A DNA stretch of 64,000 bases, from positions 1,138,001-1,202,000 of the forward strand of contig BROG01000150.1 of NCBI GenBank assembly GCA_030159075.1, written 5' to 3'. This document shows, piece after piece, positions 54,663 through 64,000 of this stretch (its first letter is position 1; each line of letters starts with the position of its first letter). Origin of the DNA: Atrina japonica (taxonomy: Eukaryota > Mollusca > Bivalvia > Pterioida > Pinnidae). The notes beneath the pieces are model-generated. The model ran no database searches. It had not been told where the DNA came from and was given only the letters and a program-made list of their open reading frames with translations. The position numbers and the translations under genes are program-made.

Positions 54663-54870
54663 TGGTGGTGGCCAGTTTGTAATGGTGGAGGACAGAACCC
54701 AGTTACAATGTACCCGGGAAGAGACCACTGGCCTTCCGCAAGTAAACTGGCAACATCGGCCTTCCGCAGGTAAACTGGCAAACTTTCTCACAAAAATCAG
54801 CTTAGATTCCAGCAGAGCTCGAGCCTGCACTGAAGAGAAGTGAGAGACTTCATGGTTCAAAGTTTAAAGT
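54663..54870 (-). mobile_element. tRNA-derived SINE, copy 4
   Basis: Minus-strand copy sharing 'gttacaatgtacccgggaagagaccactggcc' with copies 1 and 5. An internal ~28-bp duplication (ggccttccgcaagtaaactggcaa / ggccttccgcaggtaaactggcaa) lies at about 54730-54783. The tRNA-like head is truncated after 'cttcatggttcaaag'. A 1.8-kb minisatellite follows within 160 bp. Confidence 0.8.
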
Positions 54871-55024
54871 TACTACTGTAATATTGTTAAAACTCTAGTT
54901 TTTTTTACATGTAGATATTCCTTGCTTATTTTTCTTGGTTCCTGGAAATTTTTTGTGATGCAAATACATTGCAAAAGGGCAAAAAAACGGGGGCAAAATA
55001 TTTCCTCCTATACAAAACGAATAC

Positions 55025-56826
55025 AGAACATACTTGTATACAGTACTGAACTTACTTGTATACAGTACTTATACTGGTATACAGTACTTATACTGGTATA
55101 CAGTACTTATACTGGTATACAGTACTAATTTGTATACAGTACTTATACTGGTATACAGTACTTATACCGGTATACAGTACTAACTTGTATACAGTACTTA
55201 TACTGGTATACAGTACTAACTTGTATACAGTACTTATACTGGTATACAGTACTAACTTGTATACAGTACTTATACTGGTATACAGTACTTATACTGGTAT
55301 ACAGTACTAACTTGTATACAGTACTTATACTGGTATACAGTACTTATACTGGTATACAGTACTAACTTGTATACAGTACTTATACTGGTATACAGTACTA
55401 ACTTGTATACAGTACTTATACTGGTATACAGTACTTATACTGGTATACAGTACTAACTTGTATACAGTACTTATACTTGTATACAGTACTTATACTGGTA
55501 TACAGAACTAACTTGTATACAGTACTTATACTGGTATACAGTACTTATACTGGTATACAGAACTTACTTGTATAAGGTAATTATACTGGTATACAGAACT
55601 TACTTGTATACAGTACTTATACTGGTATACAGAACTTACTTGTATACAGTACTTATACTGGTATACAGAACTTACTTGTATACAGTACTTATACTGGTAT
55701 ACAGTACTTATACTGGTATACAGAACTTACTTGTATACAGTACTTACTTGTATACAGTACTTATACTGGTATACAGAACTTACTTGTATAATGTACTTAT
55801 ACTGGTATACAGAACTTACTTGTATACAGTACTTATACTGGTATACAGTACTTATACTGGTATACAGAACTTACTTGTATACAGTACTTATACTGGTATA
55901 CAGAACTTACTTGTATACAGTACTTATACTGGTATACAGAACTTACTTGTATACAGTACTTATACTGGTATACAGTACTTATACTGGTATACAGAACTAA
56001 CTTGTATACAGTACTTATACTGGTATACAGTACTTATACTGGTATACAGAACTTACTTGTATACAGTACTTATACTGGTATACAGAACTTACTTGTATAC
56101 AGTACTTATACTGGTATACAGAACTTACTTGTATACAGTACTTATACTGGTATACAGTACTTATACTGGTATACAGAACTTACTTGTATACAGTACTTAT
56201 ACTTGTATACAGTACTTATACTGGTATACAGAACTAACTTGTATACAGTACTTATACTGGTATACAGTACTTATACTGGTATACAGATCTTACTTGTATA
56301 AGGTAATTATACTGGTATACAGAACTTACTTGTATAGAGTACTTATACTGGTATACAGAACTTACTTGTATAGAGTACTTATACTGGTATACAGAACTTA
56401 CTTGTATGCAGTACTTATACTGGTATACAGTACTTATACTTTTATACAGTACTTATACTGGTATACAGTACTTATACTGGTATACAGATCTTACTTGTAT
56501 AAGGTAATTATACTGGTATACAGAACTAACTTGTATACAGTACTTATACTGGTATACCGTACTTATACTGGTATACAGATCTTACTTGTATAAGGTAATT
56601 ATACTGGTATACAGAACTTACTTGTATACAGTACTTATACTGGTATACAGTACTTATACTGGTATACAGAACTTACTTGTATACAGTACTTATACTGGTA
56701 TACAGTACTTATACTGGTATACAGAACTTACTTGTATACAGTACTTATACTGGTTTACAGAACTTACTTGTATAAGGTACTTATACTGGTATACAGAACT
56801 TACTTGTATACAGTACTTATACTGGA
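55025..56826. repeat. 17/19-bp minisatellite with higher-order 36-bp structure
   Basis: The 19-bp unit TACTTATACTGGTATACAG and the 17-bp unit AACTTACTTGTATACAG alternate, with runs of the 19-bp type. A 'cttgtataaggtaattatac' variant recurs (55567, 56293, 56497, 56586), implying duplication of longer blocks. It is intergenic, about 2.1 kb after the DNAJC11 stop. Confidence 0.95.
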
Positions 56827-57350
56827 AGTAGTATTGAAATCTGGTTGTCCGAACTCAAGAATGACTTGTCCAAAAATCATGTGTAACATTTAAAGATATT
56901 GCAAGTATAATCCTCTTTTGATCTGTCAAACATACTATGTGGTAATTTGTCACTTACTTAGCATGCTTAGTGGCCAGTAGGTGAGATAATGTAGCAGGTT
57001 TTGAATTTAACAATTTTTCTTGAGTAACCCACTACTGCCTCATCTAACTACTACTGGCCAACAAATAACTCCAAAGATATAACTTCAGGATATATCTAGA
57101 TAAGAAATAATTATAACACCTAAAGACAAAAAAAGATATTCTCGGTTTGTAGTAAATAATTACTGAAAAAGAGCATTTACACTCTTCATTTCTTTAGTTT
57201 TACTAGTCAATGGTACCAGTACCGTTCTACTGGCCGGTCTTGTTATTTACTGACCACGGGCCAGTGGACCCGTGCTAATTTTAAGCCCTGATGTAGTGAT
57301 GTTATATACATACTGCGATCACCAAAGGCACATACCCTGACAAGATTACT
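56827..57350. other. Intergenic sequence, no features recognised
   Basis: 'tagtggccagtaggtgagata' (56968) and 'ctcatctaactactactggccaaca' (57040) form a weak inverted repeat. No gene seen. Confidence 0.35.
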
Positions 57351-57728
57351 TTAAAAGGGGCATTGGCTGTGTTTTTCAAAAGGCAATATTTTTCCTTTTT
57401 TCACTACTTTGATTGATAAACAATAAAAAAGTGATACTAGTACACACAGTCATAAAAAGTGATACTAGTACACAGTCATAAACATTCTTAAACTCCTATA
57501 TATTATGTATACTTTTTGAAAATTGCTTGAGAAACCAGATTGGCAATTTTTCACTTGCAATTGATTAATTCAACCTTACTTTTTTATATGCATACTGCAC
57601 TGGACCTGATCTTATTTTCACAAAATACATAGGAATATAAGAGTTTTCATGCCTGTTTATAGCTCTTATTTGTTATTGTACATCAAGTACAAGTAGTAAA
57701 AGTGGTAAACACAGCTAATGCCACTTTA
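57351..57728. mobile_element. GGGGCATTAGCTGTG MITE family, third copy
   Basis: TTAAAAGGGGCATTGGCTGT on the left, 'aaacacagctaatgccacttta' on the right. A short internal duplication ('aaaagtgatactagtacaca', twice near 57425-57475) distinguishes this copy. Confidence 0.78.
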
Positions 57729-58207
57729 TCATTTGTTCTTACAAAGTGCATTTATAAAAGGATGTACATCTGATATACAAAACTGGTTAATGTTAGTGAT
57801 GTTTTAACTTTGTTTTATTGTTCTTTTTCATTTAGAAGGCTTCAGAAAGTACTTTTTTGGGGGGAGGTTCTGTGTATACACTAGTATATAACATACATAA
57901 TGGTTGTCTGCATTACAGTGCTGTTTTCATAACAATTTTTATTCTGTGTGCGTTGCAAGTTTGAATGAATTGTTAAAATTTCTGTAATAAATGTTATGAA
58001 TGTTGACTTTGTTTTTCTTTCTATATAATACCCAATTCAACTTGGTTCAGTTGTTAACTCGTTCACCCCTAAAGACATATTTGGACTGGCCTAAGTCATT
58101 GATTTACAGAAGATTTCGTTGTTTTTCAGGTGTTGATGACTTAAGTATATTCTTCTAGTGAGTGTAAGGTCCCCAAGATTATATAGATTCCTGGGTCATA
58201 CCTGATA

Positions 58208-59821
58208 AAGTAAAACCTGCCATAACAGACACCTTATTTAAGCGGACACCCTTCAATAATGGATGGTTTGTCCAAGTCCCGATTTACATTGTTATATAAG
58301 ATTACTGGAGTGTGTTTTTAGGTAATCAGACACCTTCCTTACCCAGATAACGGACAAAGTTGTTGGTCTCAATATGCCAAATTTTTCTGTATTTTAACCT
58401 TGAATTAGCGGACAGTCTTCCTATGATCAACTTCCATTGCCAGAGGTAATATTTCACTAAGCTTTATGTTCCGTATTCTATCTTAAGATCCCTGTAACTC
58501 CATACAGAATTATACTACATAAACTAAACCAAACAATCTTCAGACTTAGATGAATACTTAGATGAAGCTAAGAAATTTCACAATAGTAACCTGAATGTTA
58601 AGACAGCAAGTTTTTGACAGTTTGCTCTGAAATAAACAAATTGACAATATTACAAGACACTTTTGAAAAGGAACTTAATGACATTTTGACACTTAGAAAA
58701 CAGAATGGAAAACGTAGAAAAAGAAGTCTTATACCTGTCATAGGGTAAAGCTCTTTCTTGGCTCTTTGGCACAGTAAGTGAGGATGATCTCTCATCCACA
58801 AAAGAATATCAAATCCTTTAATGAAAAATCAAACAGGGTATGAAACATGTTTTAAATGCAAGTTTTGACCATTACAAAAGACAATCTGACATAAAATTCA
58901 TCAGAAAATCGAAAAAACCATACTGACACTTTGACGACCTTGAAAATACTAGTTCAAAGGAAATGAAATGTGACAGATCAAACGAACAAAACAAAATAGC
59001 AATTGATAATTATATCCAAATTAGATAGAGCTTTAGATCATGTTAAGAACTAGGTTAGACTGGCTCAAAACAAATTACAATACAAACTCTCTTACTATCT
59101 ATTTTGGTTTGGCTTGCATTATTACAATATACTGTTTTGGATAAACAACTTGTTCAACACCTTACAAATTCAGCCAGCAATTGAAAGCTGCATGTTTAAA
59201 AGGTCAAATATCTGTCATCATCAGTTTTGGTAAACAAGATTTGATGTTAATGATAATGAATATAAAGTACTGAAGTTGTACTAAGAATGATAGTGTAAAA
59301 AGGTTACCAAAGGTTGCATTATGACAGATTTTTGATGATGACGGCGCCCCATATTCTTCCACAATTGTAGATGCATTAACTTCTCTAGAAGTTTACTAGA
59401 ACTTTAAGTGTTTTGCGTTGGTTCAAAACTGACAAAATGTATATAAGCACTGGAGTTCTGGAATCGAGAGAGACGAGCGTGGAACCGGCCTAGAGAGAAC
59501 ACCACCATACTCTCTGATTGTTGAAAACATTTCTTACCATTGCTGTACTCTCTGCTGTTTGAGATAAAACTATACGATCACAGACCGGACTTTGAGTTAT
59601 TGATATTTGTGGGTTAGTTTACATTACTATCTATTTTGGTTTGGCTTGATATTTATTTCCTTGCTTTGCATCGTTACATTTGATTAGGCCTACAAGAACC
59701 ATTTGTGTTGATTATATGTATTAATGTTTCAGCAGTGAATGGTCATCCTTCATTCAGCAGACACTTCCCAATAACGGAACTTTGCTTAGTCTGGTAACTC
59801 CACTAAACACAGGTTTTACTG
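58208..59821. mobile_element. Possible TA-flanked element (AAGTAAAACCTG...CAGGTTTTACTG) with inserted sequence
   Basis: The left end AAGTAAAACCTGCCATAACA and right end ACAGGTTTTACTG are inverted (first base changed), both next to TA. 'gcggacac' and 'taacgga' motifs inside resemble MITE interiors. The middle (about 58500-59690) looks unrelated and may be a later insertion. It contains a TATA-like TATATAAGCACTGG at 59440 and a 24-bp direct repeat (tactatctattttggtttgg...) at ~59094 and ~59623. Confidence 0.45.
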
Positions 59822-60415
59822 TATTTTAAAAATGGTTACAGTGACTACATCAGATACTTAACATTTAACATATTCCAGTGTCACTGTTGGGTGTGGCATT
59901 TTAAATAAACCCTCAAAACAATGACATTGACACTTTGTAGCACTTCACATCCCGAAGGGGTCATCCTCACCTCATATAGATGATTGTAAAGCAAGTTTTT
60001 CTTGCCCGGTCTTTTAATTTTTACTGTCGGTCCTAGTGTGATTGCCAAGGTGCCATTTCGAATTTCCCGCGATCCTTAAACAACTGCAATTTGATTTGCT
60101 TATTACTCAAGTGCCGTGGTGAACCTTTTTTCACTTCAGACAGCTGATTCTGGTGTAAACAATAGATGCAACAAACTGCTTCGCTTGTTCCGATGAGGAA
60201 CAGCTGAAAAAAATTCTAAACAATCGTGACAGTAATAGCACAGCAAATGTTATAAAAGTTGCTGTGAAATCCTTGGAGATTAATTAGCAAATAGTGGTAC
60301 ATCTCCAGATCATTAATTAGTGTACAACGACGGATGTTTGAACAATTTCTTAAGGAAAGTTTACGCTGAACTAAAAAGAGAAATTCATATAACAAAACAA
60401 TTATTAACTTGATCT
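59822..60415. other. Intergenic sequence, no features recognised
   Basis: No coding potential or element termini recognised. Confidence 0.35.
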
Positions 60416-60418
60416 GAT

Positions 60419-60520
60419 GGCAACAGCAATTTTGTTGGCACCTTCATTCCTGACTATTGTCCTCAGCTTTGCGTCGGGAAATAGTCAAGAACTCGGGTGC
60501 CAACAAAATTGCTGTTGCCC
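60419..60520. repeat. Snapback (hairpin) element D
   Basis: The left arm GGCAACAGCAATTTTGTTGG then CACC pairs with the right arm GGGTGCCAACAAAATTGCTG then TTGCC. GACTATT / AATAGTC close the loop side. Arms are about 40 bp, loop about 22 bp. Confidence 0.75.
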
Positions 60521-60766
60521 TCAGACCCAGTCAATAACTGTATACTGTAATTTACTACAATTAACATAGGACCTACACAAAATGATAGCAGAGACAGATT
60601 GTACAAAACAGAAAAAATCATGTCAGTAATGTAAAGCGCAGATTAAAGTAATCTCTTAGGTATTTTCCCAAAGAACAAACTATAAGATCTTTTGTATTGT
60701 GTGCACTCAAAAGCTGCATAAGTTTGAATATCTTTTCCCTAAATCACAATAAGCTGGATACACACA
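60521..60766. other. Intergenic sequence, no features recognised
   Basis: AT-rich. Confidence 0.35.
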
Positions 60767-60767
60767 C

Positions 60768-60833
<66 letters not shown>
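60767..60833. repeat. (TA)n microsatellite
   Basis: Over 30 uninterrupted TA units. Confidence 0.95.
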
Positions 60834-60837
<4 letters not shown>

Positions 60838-61750
60838 AGTCTATTACTCTAGAAGTATGCAACAGCTAATGGCACTATGAAACATGATATACGTCCGTTA
60901 CGGTCTCGTCATTAAAGGGAAGATAACTAGCATTCACTGCAACCAAGCTTTAATTTTTGGTTGTATAAGGGGGCATACTATGAGGGAGCAGTCGTCTTAT
61001 GTGGTCTTTTGAGTCCGTAACACTTTAGATTTTATGTTGTGCACTACAGTTTCAAATCTGAAATATAGAATAAAATGAAACGCACAAAATTAATATAATA
61101 TGTATATGCTATCTTTGCTCCTTGTGAACAGGTCAACCTGGACGTTCCTTCTCAAGTTAGAGACAAAGACTCCTAATTTATTATCAGACTCAAACTATAA
61201 ATACACAAAATAAAGGTAGAGAAAGACACAGTAGGTGACAATGTCTATCTGAAGTCGAGTTTATAATGTTTATAATCCTAATACAAAGGAGGATCGAAAG
61301 ATGTCAGCGACGAGTATTTACCGTTCGGTTCTGCTCTGACTAAAGTTAAATGCCTAACTTGCCTACGGGAATTTAGTAAAAGGAAAAGTGAGGAAATGAA
61401 ATGCAACGGAGAAAATTAGCTAACAATTGATGAATGAACGTGTTATAATTATGATCAGAGCAGATTTTTATTATTTCTTTTTTATATTTCTATGGGATAT
61501 CTCGAGCAGTGTGTTGGCCAAATAGACGACATATATAGTGAGTAATTATTTTATGATAACACTTATATCCAATAATGCATCATAACAATTTTCAGCCACA
61601 TATGCGGCCTAATTCAACATGTCTGACCGAAATAGGACAGGGGGTGCTGCATCATTTGACCTTATCGGGCCACGTTACTATATATAGCAGTTCACACTTT
61701 CAAAAGGGCACTGATCATGCTTAATGCCTTAATAGTACAATTGCATACTT
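60834..61750. other. Intergenic sequence, no gene recognised
   Basis: No ORF or splice-flanked coding stretch supported. Confidence 0.35.
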
Positions 61751-61753
61751 CTG

Positions 61754-61818
<65 letters not shown>
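61754..61818. repeat. (TA)n microsatellite
   Basis: Over 30 TA units, followed within 90 bp by a (TTA)n tract (about 61909-61932) and T/G-rich sequence to about 62040. Confidence 0.95.
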
Positions 61819-61821
<3 letters not shown>

Positions 61822-61904
61822 TCTTTGCTTTTTGTCTGTTTTTGGTTATTATGTTTGTTTATAGTTGTTTTTTTGTATGTTTTTGTTTGGTCCGTATGTT
61901 TTGC

Positions 61905-61933
61905 TTTATTATTATTATTATTATTATTATTGT
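61905..61933. repeat. (TTA)n microsatellite
   Basis: About nine TTA units inside a T-rich region. Confidence 0.9.
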
Positions 61934-62049
61934 TTGGTTAGTTTGATTTTGGCCCCTTTTTTTGTTTTTGTTTGTTGTTGTTATTTTTTTTTCGTTTGTT
62001 ATTGGTATGTTTTTCGTTTGTTTGCTCGTTTATCGATTTGCCAACTGCT

Positions 62050-62880
62050 GGTGTTAGTCTGATAACTTGTGTTTTTTCTTCAAATTTAAAAAGAAATCAT
62101 TAACATCTAGGATGAGTTTCGGCAATAATATTTGCAGGAGTTACGGCATTTTACAGTCTTGATAAATGGCTTATTCCGGACATGGGCTTCACACAAACGT
62201 CTTTTAGTTTTTATCAAATTTGTAGAAGTGGTCTACGTACATCACACAGTGTTTAGATGACAGCTCTCATTAAAGGATCCTATCCTTATCTTAACTCCGT
62301 CAAAACAGAGACGTCTCTGGACAGTAACTCGGTGTAGATAGTACTTCCGTGGGGCTTTTTATCTTCTGATAATACCAGGATTAGCTTTACCACCCGCATG
62401 TCATGTTTCGCCGTAGGTATTTTAGTCTCTAAAAACAAGCCAGAGATAAATCTATCATCTGCTTTAATGTGTTAGTAGTGATCATTGGTTTTAAATAACA
62501 AGATAATGATACACTTCAGGGTACGAAATAACTTCTTCGTGTAAAAAATATCAACAGATAATAATTCGAAATTTCTTCATTTATGAATGTTCGATGAATT
62601 TCGACTCATAAAAGTTCAAATAATAAAATGTTTATAAGGGTAAGACCATTTGGTTATGAGGGGGTGTTGGCTGATTTTTGAAATAAATATTCTGGCCCTG
62701 AACATATTGAAAATAAATAATCTGACCTCTGGTAACCTGACCTTGTGGTGAAAATTAATTAATGTTTAAAAATTTTGGGCTCGCTTCCATGGTCATTTCC
62801 ATTCTTTAATTTTCTCGGGTCGCTACGATCGCAATTTTTTAAAATTAGAGTCTAACATATTATGACATTTACATACATAA
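62050..62880. other. Intergenic sequence, no features recognised
   Basis: AT-rich, no coding potential seen. Confidence 0.35.
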
Positions 62881-62882
62881 TT

Positions 62883-63443
62883 CAGTGGCGGATTCAAGTG
62901 GACATAAAGGGCGTATGCCCCCTTTGGATGCCAAAATATAAATGTATTTACAGTAAAAAATAAACTCAAAAGGGCAGAATTTGACCAAAATAATTCAAGC
63001 CTCTGTATTTTAAATAAAAAGTTGGAAAATTAATAAAAATAAATTACGAAAATTTACGCGCACCGCCAAGCTCGGGGAAAAATCATAGATCGACACCCTA
63101 ACTTTGTTTGTATGTTTTGGATTCCATGGCTTTTCATTACGCTTTGTTTTATTTCAGTTTCTCACTAAAGTATTTGCCCTACATATCGGTAAAGAAATTT
63201 CCATTTGCATTTCTCGTGTATGAATGAATGCATGTACGAATATAAAAATAAATTTATTTGTAAACAGAATTTGCATTGTATCAAAATGCATATGATTTTC
63301 CTTTGTGTTATCATCAGCTAGAGAATGCAAATTTAATAATCTATGAAATCCACGTGTTCATGTGCACGGAGTCTTGTCATCCCCCCAATAAAAACACAAT
63401 AACAAAAAACTTTACGGCTTTGGAATTCCTGGATCTGCCCCTG
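62883..63443. mobile_element. hAT-like MITE (CAGTGGCGGATTCAAG...CCTGGATCTGCCCCTG)
   Basis: The left end CAGTGGCGGATTCAAG and the reverse complement of the right end CAGGGGCAGATCCAGG are an imperfect inverted repeat. They are close to the CAGNGGCGGATCCAGG termini I associate with hAT elements in many animals. Only TAATT is shared by the flanks, short of a full 8-bp duplication. 561 bp, no transposase. Confidence 0.6.
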
Positions 63444-63577
63444 TAATTTAGAACCGTAAAGTTTAGTTGAAGACTTAATACAATGACTTTCTCCATCCAT
63501 TTATGTGTGTCTAGACACTGATCAAATACCAGATTTAGAATTTTGAACAGCTTTTCAGCTATATTTTGGCATCCAGT

Positions 63578-63753
63578 TTTTATTAGCGGAGGAAAGAACA
63601 TGGTTACAATGTACCAAGGAAGAGACATCGGCCTCCGCATGTAAACTGGCAAAGTAGCTTAGTTTCGAGCGGGATTCGAACCTGCTTTGACCAGAGGTGA
63701 GACACTTCATGGTTCAAAGCGCAATGTTCTAACCTTTCGGCCACAGAGGCCTT
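63578..63753 (-). mobile_element. tRNA-derived SINE, copy 5 (best head)
   Basis: On the minus strand it begins AGGCCTCTGTGGCCGAAAGG then TTAGAACATTGCGC (box A), with GGTTCGAATCCCGC as a near-perfect box B about 55 bases later. The shared body ending 'gtacattgtaaccatgttctttcctccgctaataaaaac' follows. This copy shows most clearly that the family derives from a tRNA. Confidence 0.88.
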
Positions 63754-63981
63754 CACATACCAGTTAAGGTTTTCAAATTATTGAAATGGGATAGCGTGTT
63801 ATCTTCCTAGGGGTTCCTTATCACAGTCGTGCCTCACAATAATCCAATGTGCAGTGAGATTTGTATTTTATAACACTTTGGAATGGTATACACTGATGTT
63901 ACCCGTTTGAAAAATTTCTAGATTCGCCACTACAATATATTACATTTCTGACCACATGACAACAGTGAAAAAATGAATATA

Positions 63982-64000
63982 TGAATATATATATATATAT
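63982..64000. repeat. (TA)n tract at the right edge
   Basis: A TA run continuing off the window. Confidence 0.85.

Noticed and set aside
55056..56831. 341-codon and related ORFs (VLILVYRTYLYT)
   Set aside because: Translation of the 17/19-bp array; no unique coding sequence attached.
58598..58801. 67-codon minus-strand ORF
   Set aside because: No domain or conserved motif visible; it lies in likely transposon-derived sequence.
63578..63753. A functional tRNA gene
   Set aside because: Box A and B are present, but no acceptor-stem pairing was seen and the sequence continues into a body shared by four other copies, so it is a SINE.

Overview
This is a eukaryotic, intron-rich, AT-rich window dominated by one gene and a very heavy load of repeats. 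The organism is most likely a bivalve or other mollusc. That is an inference from repeat families that I recognise as typical of molluscan genomes (a tRNA-derived SINE, a dispersed repeat ending in GGGCCTCTTGTT, a CAAA-tailed element), together with a Tigger/pogo transposon relic and an invertebrate-like DNAJC11 protein. No database search was possible.

The only host gene I can support is DNAJC11 on the + strand. It encodes a J-domain protein of the mitochondrial MICOS/MIB membrane-organising complex. Sixteen coding exons with canonical GT-AG borders run from 5047 to the stop codon at 52889-52891. They join into one open frame of 531 residues, close to the human protein minus its first ~25 residues. 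The first coding exon was not found and probably lies left of the window. The introns, not the exons, fill the window.

Layout: 1-1124 holds the 5' part of a retroelement gag gene (- strand, with zinc knuckles), running off the left edge. 1125-5046 holds MITEs, a SINE, a 36-bp minisatellite and (TA)n tracts. 5047-52891 is DNAJC11, whose introns carry a broken Tigger-type transposase (7349-8757) and at least 11 minisatellite arrays. They also carry nine or more short inverted-repeat elements, hairpin elements and dispersed repeats. 52892-64000 is intergenic: MITEs, SINEs, a 1.8-kb minisatellite, (TA)n tracts and no gene I can recognise.

The most unusual signal is the behaviour of the minisatellites. 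Two arrays inside DNAJC11 (30276-31160 and 44934-46048) are tandem copies of the gene's own exon/intron junction, so each repeats an authentic 5' splice site about 19-25 times. A third (2556-4190) has units beginning with the head of an adjacent SINE, and others have grown inside MITEs. By my tally minisatellites make up roughly a fifth of the window. Nearly all long ORFs here are by-products of these arrays and are not genes.
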